Source: Sporomusa acidovorans (lineage in GTDB: Bacteria > Bacillota > Negativicutes > Sporomusales > Sporomusaceae). Taken from it: a DNA stretch of 64,000 nt. This document shows positions 1 to 8,631 of the stretch, one piece after another. A model generated the notes under the pieces. That model ran no database searches and had not been told where the DNA came from. It was given only the letters and a program-made list of their open reading frames with translations. The stretch is from positions 1-64,000 of the forward strand of contig NZ_FNAM01000034.1 of NCBI RefSeq assembly GCF_900101845.1, given 5' to 3'. The translations under genes were made by a program, and so were the position numbers. Each line of letters begins with the position of its first letter. The first letter of the stretch is position 1.

Positions 1-849
1 TTCCGCAAACTCGTCAAACGCCTGCTGATCCCGTATCCGGTTAAAAGCTTTTAAAAAGTCGGCGTCAGAGTCATAGTAATACTGGGAACCTGTCGGGTGA
101 GCCGCCCAGGGGCATTCCACAATATAGTCAATCTCGTAGCCGGACGCCAGATTGGCTGTGGGTTCTTGCCGCAAATAGCTGTCCGGCACAATTTCTTCAC
201 AAATTACAATAACGGTTTTGGACGCCTTGATTGCCTCGGCGTCACTATAACATTGAGAGAGAATGCGTACCGTGCCTTCATCCCCGACAATCGGCGCATA
301 GACTAACGCCACGTCCGGGTTAACCGCCGGCAGCAAGGCACATTCTCCCCTGCCATAGAAAGGATCGTCAGCCATCACATATTTTTTGGCAGGGATGTTG
401 CGATGCTTCCCGTCCCGTAAACCGGCCTTGGCCAATTGGTCATACTCCGGGTTAAAAATGTCGGTGCCCATCGCCAAGGCACAGGGAAAAAACGGCAGTC
501 CCAACGCTCCCGCCATCAACCGTCCCACTGTATGTCCATGACTGTAATCATCAACTAAAATCTCACCGCTCAATTGCTTGCGGGCCAGATTTTCGCCGAT
601 TTTCCCCAGCATTTCCTGCCCCATCCAGGCGCCTTCCCAGATTTTTACGCAGCCTGCGCCGACCAGTAAATCACTATGATAGCCGCCCTGAACCTCAAAT
701 AAATGCAGATCTTTTTTGCCTTGCCGTATCAATTCATAGCATAAAGCTACCGGACGCCGCCAGATGGTAAACCCGCTAAAGGTGATCTGATCGCCGTCGT
801 GCACCAGCGCGGCGGCTTCGGCTAAACTAATTTTTTTCGGTTGACTCAT
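1..849 (-). CDS. CoA-transferase family I, alpha-type subunit (partial, C-terminus outside window)
   Basis: 283 codons are visible from an ATG at 849, preceded by GGAGG at good spacing; the reading frame runs off the left edge. The product starts MSQPKKISLAEAAALVHDGD and contains SGFTIWRRP and GGYHSDLLVGAG, the pattern of glutaconate/acetate-type CoA-transferase alpha subunits (GctA-like, usually about 320 residues, so some 35-40 residues are missing). Such subunits pair with a beta subunit that carries the catalytic glutamate; that gene would lie beyond the window. It is the last visible gene of the run that begins with the corrinoid adenosyltransferase and acyl-CoA mutase, so it probably moves CoA onto or off the mutase substrate or product. 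The acid it handles cannot be read from sequence. Confidence 0.85.
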   Translation of the reverse strand, partial: MSQPKKISLAEAAALVHDGDQITFSGFTIWRRPVALCYELIRQGKKDLHLFEVQGGYHSDLLVGAGCVKIWEGAWMGQEMLGKIGENLARKQLSGEILVDDYSHGHTVGRLMAGALGLPFFPCALAMGTDIFNPEYDQLAKAGLRDGKHRNIPAKKYVMADDPFYGRGECALLPAVNPDVALVYAPIVGDEGTVRILSQCYSDAEAIKASKTVIVICEEIVPDSYLRQEPTANLASGYEIDYIVECPWAAHPTGSQYYYDSDADFLKAFNRIRDQQAFDEFAE

Positions 850-907
850 TTCCGGCCTCCCTAATGTTACTATTAGCTCGATTCTACGCATTATACAACG
901 CGGTGAT

Positions 908-980
908 ATTTATTGCAGGCGGGTGGTGTGTTGGCAATACACCACCTGCCTGCGCCGCTACACTTCTTAATGCGGAATAT
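908..980. repeat. Dispersed palindromic repeat, copy 1
   Basis: GCAGGCGGGTGGTGT (915-929) is followed after 9 nt by ACACCACCTGCCTGC (939-953), an inverted repeat with 14 of 15 matches. The right flank, cttcttaatgcggaatat, recurs in other copies (30829, 43043, 56723). It lies between the CoA-transferase start and the M24 peptidase stop. No open reading frame of its own. Confidence 0.75.
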
Positions 981-984
981 CTAT

Positions 985-2172
985 TTATTTTACGTACGTA
1001 ATCACCTGAGGAGTTATGCTCAAATATTGTGGCCCCGCCTCAGTCATGACAAAGCTATTTTCCGTACCAATAGCCCCTTCGGGGAAAACAAATTTGGGCT
1101 CAAGGGCAAATGTCATGCCCGGCATAATCGGCTGCTTGATTCCTTTCGCCAGTACCGGCCATTCATCTAATTCGATCCCAATGCCATGGCCGACAAATTT
1201 AACTTGATCTTCCTTGTACCCCATGAAATGATCTTTATACCCCATTTCTGCCGCCAGTTTAACTGCCAGCAGATAGGGTTCCTCGGCAGGTGTTCCCGGT
1301 TTAATGCTTTTAACGATTTCCGCCTCAATAAATAAGGCATCCTCATAGGCTTTAACCAGTTTGGGAGAAAGCTCGCCAATACAGAATATCCGTGTCTGGT
1401 CACCGGTATAGCCGTTAACGATTGCCGTATAGTCAATATAGACGACCTCGTTGCGGTTTATCTTTTTCCAGCCGGCCCCGGCCGGTTGCGCGGCACTGGG
1501 TCCCTGCCCGCCCACCGGTCCATCGAAGAAGTTAGGATAAAATCCGCTGGCGCCGGTACAAACCGTACCAAAGAAAAAGTCCTGCGCGAAAGCACGCATC
1601 ATACAAGGACCGGCATAGCCCCGCTTGCGCAGCTCGGCTTCAAACAGCGCGGCCAGTTCCAGTTCTGTCATCCCTTCCCTTAAATAGGCAGGTACGGTTT
1701 GAAATGCCTGGTCGATAACCGCTAAAGCACCGCGCATTAACTTAATTTCATAAGCGGATTTAACTGCCCGGACTTCCTTGATCGCCGCTGAACAATCCTG
1801 GAATTGGGCATTCGGAAAAATCTTTTGATAGGACTTATAGATATTATAGGGCATTACATCCAATTCCAGACCAATGTTAGCAAGGCTGTCATACCCGTAG
1901 GCCGACAGGATCTCCGGAATTTGTTTGGGATTCTTAATCGCGACAATATTCGTAAGCGGCGATTCCTGCCGGCCGCGGGTCAGACTTTTTTTCACCATAA
2001 GAACCGGCTGACCGTTTGCCGGTATAAACAGATAGGAATTTTGCATCGTGCCGGTAAAATAAAATAAATCACTCAGCACTAAAATAAGAGCTCCGTCGAC
2101 AGCTTGTTCAACGAGTTTCTGCTGGAATTTATAAATCCTCGATTCAATTTCTGCTGCTGGCGTCAATTCCAT
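985..2172 (-). CDS. M24 family metallopeptidase (Xaa-Pro peptidase/creatinase-like)
   Basis: 395 residues with the pita-bread fold signature in the C-terminal half: metal ligands are visible in IDYT, GDQTR, VGHGIG, ALEP and GTENS, in the usual order. The N-terminal third is the creatinase-type domain. I start at the ATG at 2172 (MELTPAAEI) because AAAGGAAG sits seven bases upstream. The frame stays open to 2244, but those 24 extra codons are encoded by a dispersed-repeat fragment. The family cleaves N-terminal Xaa-Pro bonds or hydrolyses related amidino compounds in the cytoplasm; substrate unknown. It lies between meaB and the CoA-transferase in one run of minus-strand genes, so a role linked to the acyl-CoA pathway is possible but not shown. 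Confidence 0.85.
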   Translation of the reverse strand: MELTPAAEIESRIYKFQQKLVEQAVDGALILVLSDLFYFTGTMQNSYLFIPANGQPVLMVKKSLTRGRQESPLTNIVAIKNPKQIPEILSAYGYDSLANIGLELDVMPYNIYKSYQKIFPNAQFQDCSAAIKEVRAVKSAYEIKLMRGALAVIDQAFQTVPAYLREGMTELELAALFEAELRKRGYAGPCMMRAFAQDFFFGTVCTGASGFYPNFFDGPVGGQGPSAAQPAGAGWKKINRNEVVYIDYTAIVNGYTGDQTRIFCIGELSPKLVKAYEDALFIEAEIVKSIKPGTPAEEPYLLAVKLAAEMGYKDHFMGYKEDQVKFVGHGIGIELDEWPVLAKGIKQPIMPGMTFALEPKFVFPEGAIGTENSFVMTEAGPQYLSITPQVITYVK

Positions 2173-2202
2173 GATTAACTTCCTTTCATCTGTAATATTT
2201 AC

Positions 2203-2245
2203 TATACAATGAGTTAAAAGTTTGCCGACAGGTGGTGTTGGCACC
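2203..2245. repeat. Dispersed repeat fragment, copy 2
   Basis: Contains tatacaatgagttaaaag followed by tttgccgacaggtggtgttggcacc, a diverged left half of the repeat (compare 43094-43137). It fills the gap between meaB and the M24 gene and creates a spurious in-frame N-terminal extension of the latter. Confidence 0.5.
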
Positions 2246-3220
2246 TTATTTTTTTATATATCGCTGCGCTACCTGTTCGGCTAGTGTATAGGGATCGCTC
2301 TCTCTGGTAATTAGTTTATCCACCATGGCTGCCATTTCGCCGCCGGCGTGGAGTTCTTGTAAAATAGGCTGCAGGATGCTGCCCCATAAGGCTTCGTTGA
2401 GTTCAGCGGCCGTCTTGCGGCGCAAGCGGTTGGCTAACAAATTGCTTTGGACTAAGTACTGATAGTGTTCGTCGATTTTATTACGCAAAAGAGCCACACT
2501 CCCGGCAAATGCATGCGGCTCCAAAACGCTCTCGACTTTTAACACCGGAATCTGCCAGTGAGCGCCGGCCCGGGTATCGTCTTTGTGTGATTGGGAGGCA
2601 ATATTTAATACTTCCTGATACAATTTGCCCGCGCCGTCACGGTCAGCTTTATTGATCACAAAAATATCGGCAATTTCCATTAAACCGGCCTTAATCGCCT
2701 GGACATCATCCCCCATCCCGGGAACAAGCACCACCACAACGGTATGGGCATGGTTGATAATATCGACCTCCTGCTGGCCGACGCCACAGGTTTCGACAAT
2801 GACCTTTTCCTTGCCGGACGCTTCCACAACATGAATGGCTTCGCCAACAGCCTTTGACAGTCCGCCCATGGAGCCTCTGGTAGCCAGGCTGCGGACAAAC
2901 ACACCGCTGTCTTCGGCATGGCGCAGCATCCGGATCCGGTCGCCTAATATAGCCCCGCCGGTAAAAGGACTTGTCGGGTCAACCGCCAGCACACCTACCG
3001 TTTTTGCGATTTGGCGGTAGGCGGCAATCAATTCATCAATCAGCGTGCTCTTGCCGGCGCCGGGAGCACCGGTAATGCCCACAATATGGGAGTTACCGGT
3101 GGCGGCAAATAGTTCCTTGATCGCCATATGGGTATCCGGGATTTCATCTTCCAAATTTCTTATTAACCGGGAGACAGCGCGAATATCGCCTGCCAAAACC
3201 CTTTTGCTTAATTGTTCCAT
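2246..3220 (-). CDS. meaB: MeaB/ArgK-type GTPase, acyl-CoA mutase chaperone
   Basis: 324 residues. Walker A GAPGAGKST lies near residue 55, switch-region GDRIRM and the NKAD base-recognition motif follow. MeaB proteins bind B12-dependent acyl-CoA mutases, gate transfer of adenosylcobalamin and protect the enzyme from inactivation. The gene directly follows the B12-binding mutase subunit, the classical context. GAGGC lies eight bases before the ATG at 3220; an upstream in-frame GTG at 3229 has no ribosome binding site of its own and overlaps the preceding stop, so I prefer 3220. Length is normal for the family. Confidence 0.92.
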   Translation of the reverse strand: MEQLSKRVLAGDIRAVSRLIRNLEDEIPDTHMAIKELFAATGNSHIVGITGAPGAGKSTLIDELIAAYRQIAKTVGVLAVDPTSPFTGGAILGDRIRMLRHAEDSGVFVRSLATRGSMGGLSKAVGEAIHVVEASGKEKVIVETCGVGQQEVDIINHAHTVVVVLVPGMGDDVQAIKAGLMEIADIFVINKADRDGAGKLYQEVLNIASQSHKDDTRAGAHWQIPVLKVESVLEPHAFAGSVALLRNKIDEHYQYLVQSNLLANRLRRKTAAELNEALWGSILQPILQELHAGGEMAAMVDKLITRESDPYTLAEQVAQRYIKK

Positions 3221-3225
3221 AATAA

Positions 3226-3630
3226 TCACGCCTCAGGCTTTACGTTGGTGTTAATCCAATCGACAATGGCATCCATTTTCACGCCAGGTGTGAAGATTGC
3301 CTTAAACCCGGCTTCATACAGGGCCGGCATATCCTGTTCCGGGATAATGCCCCCGCCGATAACGGTAATATCGCCTGCGCCTTTTTCTTTAAGCAGTTTT
3401 GTTACTTCCGGGAACAGGTATTTGTGCGCTCCCGACAAGCAGCTTAAGCCGACTAAGTCAACGTCTTCCTGAATGGCAATTGACGCGATTTGCTCAGATG
3501 TTTGATGACAGCCTGTATAAATAACCTCAAACCCGGCATCACGAAAGCATCTGGCTAAGACTTTTGCTCCCCGGTCATGTCCGTCAAGGCCAGGTTTTGC
3601 TAATAAAATACGGATTTTTCTATTTGACAT
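3226..3630 (-). CDS. B12-dependent acyl-CoA mutase, small cobalamin-binding subunit
   Basis: 134 residues forming a stand-alone B12-binding domain. DGHDRGAK near residue 16 supplies the histidine that replaces dimethylbenzimidazole (DxHxxG motif); GLSCLSGAH and IGGGIIP are the other two conserved loops. Split mutases of this kind (a subunit near 560 aa and one near 135 aa) include archaeal-type methylmalonyl-CoA mutase, isobutyryl-CoA mutase and 2-hydroxyisobutyryl-CoA mutase. It lies 24 bases downstream of the large-subunit gene and is read in the same operon. It cannot by itself tell which substrate is used. Confidence 0.93.
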   Translation of the reverse strand: MSNRKIRILLAKPGLDGHDRGAKVLARCFRDAGFEVIYTGCHQTSEQIASIAIQEDVDLVGLSCLSGAHKYLFPEVTKLLKEKGAGDITVIGGGIIPEQDMPALYEAGFKAIFTPGVKMDAIVDWINTNVKPEA

Positions 3631-3654
3631 CCTGTTTGCCTCCTCAAGGGTTTA

Positions 3655-5337
3655 TTAGAATATACCAGGGTCACGGTATTCGCCGTAAACCTCGCGATAG
3701 ACGTCGCAGATTTCCTGTACAGTGGCATAACTTTTAACAGCTTCAATGCAGTACGGCATAACATTTTCGCCTTTTTTGCAAGCAGCGGCAAGGTTTTTCA
3801 GACATTCTTTCACCTTGTTGTTATCCCGGGTCCTCTTAACCTCTGCCAATCGTTTCAGCTGTTCTGCTTCTACCGATTCGTCGATAGCAACCATTGGAAT
3901 GTCGACTTTTTCATTTTCTTCGACATATTTGTTAACACCGACCATGGTTTTTTCCTGCGCGTCAATCTGTTGCTGGAACTTGTAGGCGGCATCGGAAATT
4001 TCCATCTGCGGATACCCTTTTTCAATAGCGGCGATCATACCGCCCATATCGTCAATTTTATGGATATATTCCCAGGCTTTTTCTTCCATCTCATTGGTCA
4101 GCGATTCTACAAAATACGAACCGGCCAGGGGATCTATGGTATTGGCGACACCAGTTTCCTCAGCCAGAATCTGCTGTGTCCTTAAGGCAATCTGTACCGC
4201 ATGCTCCGATGGCAGACATAATACCTCATCCAGTGAGTTGGTGTGGAGGGATTGGGTTCCTCCCAGCACAGCCGCCAACGCCTCGACCGCCGTTCTGATG
4301 ACATTGTTATAGGGCTGCTGAGCCGTAAGCGAGCAACCTGCTGTTTGGGTATGGAAACGCATCCAGCAGGAACGCGGGTCTTTTGCTCCAAACCGTTCAC
4401 GCATGACTTTGGCCCAAATCCGGCGGGCAGCCCGCATCTTGGCAATCTCTTCAAAAAAGTCAATATGGGAATTAAAGAAGAAGGACAAGCGGGAGGCAAA
4501 TTGATCAACCTGCAGACCTTTGCGGTTGATGGCATCTTCGACATACTCAATTCCGTCCCGCAAAGTAAACGCCAGTTCCTGGACGGCAGTCGAACCGGCT
4601 TCGCGGATATGGTAGCCGCTGATGCTGATGGTATTCCATTTTGGTACGTATTTTGTACCGAACTCAATGGTGTCGCTAATCAGTTTGACCGAAGGCTCAG
4701 GCGGGCACATCAGCGTCTTTTGCGCAATGAACTCTTTTAAGATATCGTTCTGGATGGTGCCACTGATTGTGGTAAGGGGTACACCCTGCAGCTCGGCTGC
4801 GGCGCAGTACATAGCCCACAACACAGTGGCGGGCGGATTGATCGTCATCGATGTGCTGATTTTGCCTAAAGGGATTCCCTTTATGAGGTCATTAAAATCG
4901 GCTAACGTATCAATCGCTACCCCGCATTTGCCGCATTCCCCCTTGGCCTTGGGAGAATCGGTATCATAGCCCATCAAGGTAGGAAAATCGAAGGCGGTAC
5001 TCAAACCGGTCTGGCCGGTTGATAGCAGATAATGCCACCGCTCATTGGTTTCGACAGCGGTACCCATACCGGAAAACATGCGAAACGTCCAATATTTCCC
5101 CCGGTAACCGGTTGGCTGATTGCCCCGCAAAAAAGGAAATTGTCCCGGGTAGGCAATATCAGTTTCGAAATTCATATCCTTGATATCGTCCGGACCGTAA
5201 ATTCTTTTTATATCTAAGTCAGAGACCGTTGTCCACTTTTCTTTTTGATCAGCGTGTTTGGCGATAGACCGTTTCACTTCATCTTCCCATTTTTTTCGTA
5301 ATGGCTCATTTTTATCTAATAAGTCTTTAGTAAACAA
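3655..5337 (-). CDS. B12-dependent acyl-CoA mutase, large catalytic subunit (methylmalonyl-CoA mutase family, atypical substrate residues)
   Basis: 560 residues, the size of split mutase catalytic subunits. Conserved TIM-barrel segments are seen: GYRGKYWTFR, TGLSTAFDFPTLMGYD, GTIQNDILKEF and ISISGYHIREAG (catalytic His near residue 243). Translation starts at TTG 5337, with AGGGGGA six bases upstream. In true methylmalonyl-CoA mutase the substrate carboxylate is held by Tyr (Propionibacterium Tyr89, motif TMRQY) and Arg207 (motif PSMR). Here these are Phe88 (TFRMF) and Lys218 (PSVK). Isobutyryl- and 2-hydroxyisobutyryl-CoA mutases also change both positions, to Phe/Gln and Ile/Gln. Membership of the family is certain; methylmalonyl-CoA as substrate is not. 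Confidence 0.93.
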   Translation of the reverse strand: MFTKDLLDKNEPLRKKWEDEVKRSIAKHADQKEKWTTVSDLDIKRIYGPDDIKDMNFETDIAYPGQFPFLRGNQPTGYRGKYWTFRMFSGMGTAVETNERWHYLLSTGQTGLSTAFDFPTLMGYDTDSPKAKGECGKCGVAIDTLADFNDLIKGIPLGKISTSMTINPPATVLWAMYCAAAELQGVPLTTISGTIQNDILKEFIAQKTLMCPPEPSVKLISDTIEFGTKYVPKWNTISISGYHIREAGSTAVQELAFTLRDGIEYVEDAINRKGLQVDQFASRLSFFFNSHIDFFEEIAKMRAARRIWAKVMRERFGAKDPRSCWMRFHTQTAGCSLTAQQPYNNVIRTAVEALAAVLGGTQSLHTNSLDEVLCLPSEHAVQIALRTQQILAEETGVANTIDPLAGSYFVESLTNEMEEKAWEYIHKIDDMGGMIAAIEKGYPQMEISDAAYKFQQQIDAQEKTMVGVNKYVEENEKVDIPMVAIDESVEAEQLKRLAEVKRTRDNNKVKECLKNLAAACKKGENVMPYCIEAVKSYATVQEICDVYREVYGEYRDPGIF

Positions 5338-5356
5338 GCTGGCTCCCCCTTATACC

Positions 5357-5902
5357 TTAGTATTCTATACCGGCCCGTTCCCTGACACCGGCATAGTAAT
5401 GGTGTTTGATTTCCGCTATTTCACTAACCGTATCGGCTATTTCCCTAATTTTAGCCGAAGCATAGCGCCCGGTTAATAGTAAATCTACTGCGGGTGGTTT
5501 GTTATGAATTAACTCCAGGACGGCTTGTTCTGAAATCAAGTTGAAATCAACGGCAACATTAATCTCATCAAGAATGACCATATCATAACGCTTGCCCAGA
5601 ATAATTTCTTGGGCCTTGGCAAACCCCTGCCTGGCAAGAGCAATATCTTCTTTTGCCGGACTGTCACGCATAACAAAACTATCGAGGCCAGACTGAATCA
5701 CAGTAATCGCCGGCAGATACTTTTCCGCCGCTAAGACTTCGCCGTATTTTCTTCCTTTCATAAACTGAATAATACATACCGAATATCCTTGGCCGACAGC
5801 GCGCAAGGCCTGACCGAAGGCAGCCGTTGTTTTTCCTTTGCCGTCACCGGTAATGACCATTACCAGGCCGCGCTTCGCAGCGGTCATCTTTTCTGATTGC
5901 AG
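5357..5902 (-). CDS. cobO: Corrinoid (ATP:cob(I)alamin) adenosyltransferase, CobO/BtuR type
   Basis: About 180 residues, with P-loop GDGKGKTTAA near the N-terminus and DEINVAVDF later, the hallmarks of CobO/CobA/BtuR. It transfers the adenosyl group of ATP to cob(I)alamin, supplying the coenzyme for the mutase encoded just downstream. The start is uncertain. The first ATG, at 5887, has no ribosome binding site, whereas an in-frame CTG at 5902 has GGGGGTG exactly seven bases upstream, giving MQSEKMTAAKRG. I use 5902; if CTG is rejected, the start is 5887 (176 aa). First gene of the mutase run. Confidence 0.9.
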   Translation of the reverse strand: MQSEKMTAAKRGLVMVITGDGKGKTTAAFGQALRAVGQGYSVCIIQFMKGRKYGEVLAAEKYLPAITVIQSGLDSFVMRDSPAKEDIALARQGFAKAQEIILGKRYDMVILDEINVAVDFNLISEQAVLELIHNKPPAVDLLLTGRYASAKIREIADTVSEIAEIKHHYYAGVRERAGIEY

Positions 5903-5953
5903 AAAACTTCACCCCCATTTCTTATTTTCCAAAACACAGTGCTTATTGTCTAG

Positions 5954-5982
5954 CATATACAACAAATTAACTATTTTTGCAA
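5954..5982 (-). promoter_or_regulatory. Putative sigma-A promoter of the mutase operon
   Basis: On the minus strand TTGCAA (5977-5982) and TATATG (5954-5959) are separated by 17 bases and lie about 50 bases upstream of the cobO start. The surrounding DNA is very AT-rich. No cobalamin-riboswitch box was recognised between promoter and gene. Confidence 0.35.
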
Positions 5983-6060
5983 ACTTTTTGACAAAATAAG
6001 TAATTCTCTTTTTTATGCCTATATCCTCCTTTATTCCTAAGCTGCCGGCCCTGTTTAACG

Positions 6061-6091
6061 TTAAAAAGGACCTGGCATTTGCCAAGTCCTT
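6061..6091 (-). terminator. Rho-independent terminator of metA
   Basis: The stem AAGGACYTGGC/GCCARGTCCTT has a four-base loop and on the minus strand is followed by TTTTTAA. It ends about seven bases downstream of the metA stop codon. Confidence 0.85.
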
Positions 6092-6097
6092 ATAGCG

Positions 6098-7054
6098 TTA
6101 AATACCATCGCCATCAATTCCGCGTAAATTTTCGGAAGCTGTCAATTTCTCCAAGTCAAAAGGCGTTCCCTGGTAAACATAATAATTAAGCCAATTAGAA
6201 AACAATAAATTAGCCGCACTCCGCCAGCGCACTACCGGCTGCTGCTGCGGGTCATCGTTCGGGTAATAATTAGCCGGTATATTTATGGGTAGTCCCTGGG
6301 CCACATCGCGATCATACTCGGTCTTTAACGTCAGGGGATCATACTCGGAATGCCCGGTGATAAACAAGTGCCGGTATTTTTTGTCAATCACGGCATAAAC
6401 GCCGGCTTCTGGCGATTCGGAAAGAATAGATAATTGCGGTACCTTTTCAATATCCTCCCGCCGAACCTCGGTATGCCGGGAATGAGGAACATAAAAAATA
6501 TCATCAAAACCGCGAAACAGCATTTTTTCTTTCATATTGACCGTATGGGGAAATACGCCAAACATCTTTTTCGGTAAATCGTATTTGGGAATGCCGTAGT
6601 GATAATACAAAGCCGCCTGTGCTCCCCAGCAGATATGCAATGTAGAGTATACATTCTTCCTGCTCCAAGCCATAATATCGCATAACTCGCTCCAATACTC
6701 AACCTCTTCAAACGGCATTTGCTCTATAGGCGCCCCGGTAATAATCATTCCGTCATATTTACGGTTTTTTACTTCCTCAAAGGTCTCATAAAATTTAACC
6801 AGATGTTCATGCGGGGTATGTTTCGGCTCATGGGTAGCCGTATACATAAAATCAACCTCAACCTGCAGCGGGGAATTTCCCAGCAACCGGAGCAATTGTG
6901 TCTCGGTAGCTATTTTTGTAGGCATTAGATTTAACAGCATGATGCGAAGCGGACGTATGTCTTGTGAGTAGGCGCGTTTCTCATCCATTGTAAAAATATT
7001 CTCTTTTTCAAGGATATTAACTGCCGGCAGATTATTAGGGATTTTTATTGGCAT
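6098..7054 (-). CDS. metA: Homoserine O-acetyltransferase, MetA family
   Basis: 318 residues, full length. The catalytic cysteine is Cys142 in [10 protein letters not shown]; the His/Glu pair lies in FITGHSEYD. The enzyme activates homoserine for methionine synthesis in the cytoplasm. In this family residue 111 sets the acyl donor: Gly gives succinyl-CoA, Glu gives acetyl-CoA. Counting from the ATG, the motif APIEQMP places Glu at 111, so acetyl-CoA is predicted despite the usual name homoserine O-succinyltransferase. AAGGAG lies eight bases before the ATG. It is a single-gene unit with its own terminator. No SAM riboswitch or T-box was recognised in the 148 bases upstream. Confidence 0.93.
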   Translation of the reverse strand: MPIKIPNNLPAVNILEKENIFTMDEKRAYSQDIRPLRIMLLNLMPTKIATETQLLRLLGNSPLQVEVDFMYTATHEPKHTPHEHLVKFYETFEEVKNRKYDGMIITGAPIEQMPFEEVEYWSELCDIMAWSRKNVYSTLHICWGAQAALYYHYGIPKYDLPKKMFGVFPHTVNMKEKMLFRGFDDIFYVPHSRHTEVRREDIEKVPQLSILSESPEAGVYAVIDKKYRHLFITGHSEYDPLTLKTEYDRDVAQGLPINIPANYYPNDDPQQQPVVRWRSAANLLFSNWLNYYVYQGTPFDLEKLTASENLRGIDGDGI

Positions 7055-7110
7055 AGCTTCCGCTCCTTTGCATAATTCTTACTATGTATTAGATTTTAGC
7101 ATAAAATTAA

Positions 7111-7200
7111 TACAATATATAGTATCCACTAAAGATTTACAGCAGGTGTTCTATCTTCCGCATTTAAGGCGCAGGCGGCTGGTGTAATTGACAACCCTGC
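7111..7200. repeat. Dispersed repeat, copy 3 (diverged)
   Basis: Contains tatccactaaagattta, a cagcaggtgtt arm and a later ggcgcaggcggctggtgt arm. It combines features of the two subtypes seen elsewhere (compare 13131 and 43043) and fills the gap between the GNAT gene and metA. Confidence 0.5.
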
Positions 7201-7202
7201 AC

Positions 7203-7655
7203 CTATTTTTTCTGTAAGGCAATTAGGTTTGTTTTGTGCCAGTGCATTTTATGATAAAAACTAAGTCCCTTGCTATTGTTGAGGTCTGCCAGTAAATCAA
7301 GCCGTTTGGCGCCCTGGCCCACTGCCCATTCCTCCAACACGCTCAGCATCTTTCCGCCGATGCCCAGCCGTTGATATTCCCGGGCAATCACAACATCTTC
7401 CACAAGAGCCTTCCAGCCGCCTTCGGCAGTTGATAGCAATAATTGAGCTGAACACATGCCTATTACGTTTTGTTGATATTCCGCCACAAACAGGCAACGC
7501 CCGGACGAGTATTCGAAAAACATTTCCAGTGCCCGCCGTTGCTTGGCAACATCCACTTGAAAATCCGCTTCCAGCGAAAAAATAATAGAAATGAGCGCCA
7601 CCATAGAATCAATATCGCTCGTTTGCGCTTTTCGTATAACAACATCTGATAGCAT
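7203..7655 (-). CDS. GNAT family N-acetyltransferase
   Basis: 150 residues. The acetyl-CoA binding motif A is visible as REYQRLGIGGKML, after the beta-strand VEDVVIA; LLADLNNSKGLSFYHKMHW is the usual C-terminal GNAT ending. The acceptor is unknown; the closest general type is a small-molecule or protein N-acetyltransferase with no partner in the neighbourhood. AAAGGAG lies upstream of the ATG at 7655. It is separated from the upstream gene by a terminator and from metA by a repeat, so it is probably transcribed alone. Confidence 0.85.
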   Translation of the reverse strand: MLSDVVIRKAQTSDIDSMVALISIIFSLEADFQVDVAKQRRALEMFFEYSSGRCLFVAEYQQNVIGMCSAQLLLSTAEGGWKALVEDVVIAREYQRLGIGGKMLSVLEEWAVGQGAKRLDLLADLNNSKGLSFYHKMHWHKTNLIALQKK

Positions 7656-7719
7656 TTTGGGACTCCTTTACTGGTTAATTATGATTCATTCGAATTGAAT
7701 CCCCATAGTTTGTCTACGC

Positions 7720-7745
7720 AAAAGCCCGCGAAAATTCGCGGGCTT
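7720..7745 (-). terminator. Rho-independent terminator
   Basis: Perfect stem AAGCCCGCGAA/TTCGCGGGCTT with a two-base loop, followed by TTTT on the minus strand. It terminates the transcript of the DUF948-type gene. Confidence 0.9.
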
Positions 7746-7789
7746 AAAATAGTAATCCGGGAGAATCCTGTTGTGCTTGGCCACCGCCA

Positions 7790-8155
7790 TTAAGCCGATT
7801 TCGAAAATATTGACTTAACCACATCGCCGGCAATCCTGGCATAAAGCGCAAACGTCTCAAAATTTTCCCGCAAATCATCGACCGCATCAGCAAAATCACC
7901 CGGCAGGGCGCGGACAGCCTTATTCGTTTGATCAGTTGTCTCTTTTAAGCTAATAGTAAGCTCATTCAGATTGTTAAGAGTTTCTTTAAACAAAGAAACC
8001 GTTTCACCAATATCCCCCTGGTGTGACTGCAACATTTCGCGAATGCTTCCCAGAATAAAAAGTATCCGCCGCAAAACCATACTTAAATACACGCCACAAA
8101 CCACTAGAACTGCAAACAAGATAAACAGCCCCAAGTCGTACAACGAGATATACAC
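7790..8155 (-). CDS. DUF948-type membrane-anchored protein
   Basis: About 121 residues: an N-terminal membrane helix (residues about 5-30), then a long amphipathic, probably coiled-coil region rich in Leu, Thr and Asn (FKETLNNLNELTISLKETTD), as in DUF948 proteins of Firmicutes. These are often linked with YtxH-type general stress proteins, and a YtxH-like gene lies 76 bases upstream. Two adjacent GTG codons (8158 and 8155) could start translation; 8155 gives the better distance to AAGGGA. Function unknown; a role at the cell envelope is inferred only from the topology. Confidence 0.75.
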   Translation of the reverse strand: MYISLYDLGLFILFAVLVVCGVYLSMVLRRILFILGSIREMLQSHQGDIGETVSLFKETLNNLNELTISLKETTDQTNKAVRALPGDFADAVDDLRENFETFALYARIAGDVVKSIFSKSA

Positions 8156-8231
8156 CACTATCCCTTCTTTCGCACAATTATACAGATAGCCGGGTAAACT
8201 TTACCCGGCCCCGTCTATTTCTTCAAAAGTG

Positions 8232-8531
8232 CTACTGTTGGTCTCCCGCGTCAACAGTGGGCTTGGTTTTTTCGGCAATTTCCTTCTTGGCCTCAGCAAC
8301 CCTTTCCCTTGTCTTGTCAACAATTTCTTTGGCCTTCCCAGGCAATTCTTTGGCAGCCTGCACAAGTTCGCTCCGCGTTTCTTTCCCAGGCTTAGGTGCC
8401 AATAATACGCCGGCGGCTGCACCGACAGTTGCACCAACTGCGGCACCAATCGCTGCATGTTTCAAAGCTTTTTTCTGAGCTTTCTGCCTACGTTCCTTTT
8501 TCCCTTTTTCAATCAAATCCATAATCGACAT
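8232..8531 (-). CDS. YtxH-like stress/envelope protein
   Basis: 99 residues: basic N-terminus (KGKKERRQKAQKK), a glycine/alanine-rich hydrophobic segment AAIGAAVGATVGAAAGVLLA, the motif LLAPKPGKETR typical of YtxH-domain proteins, then a long charged helix rich in Lys, Glu and Ala. GGAGG lies eight bases before the ATG at 8531; an in-frame GTG at 8540 is too close to it. YtxH proteins are associated with general stress in Bacillus; here the role is inferred from family only. Probably cotranscribed with the DUF948 gene downstream. Confidence 0.8.
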   Translation of the reverse strand: MSIMDLIEKGKKERRQKAQKKALKHAAIGAAVGATVGAAAGVLLAPKPGKETRSELVQAAKELPGKAKEIVDKTRERVAEAKKEIAEKTKPTVDAGDQQ

Positions 8532-8631
8532 GCCTACCACCTCCGGTTGTGTTTAAAATATTTTCCTATATTTACTAATCTTCGACAAAAAATAAAAAAA
8601 TCCTTGCAATAACTGAAAAGATAAGAATAAG

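Noticed and set aside
97..306. Open frame on the plus strand opposite the CoA-transferase gene
   Set aside because: It is the antisense shadow of a clear coding region and has no ribosome binding site.
2173..2244. 24-codon N-terminal extension of the M24 peptidase
   Set aside because: It is encoded by a dispersed-repeat fragment, and the internal ATG at 2172 has the ribosome site.
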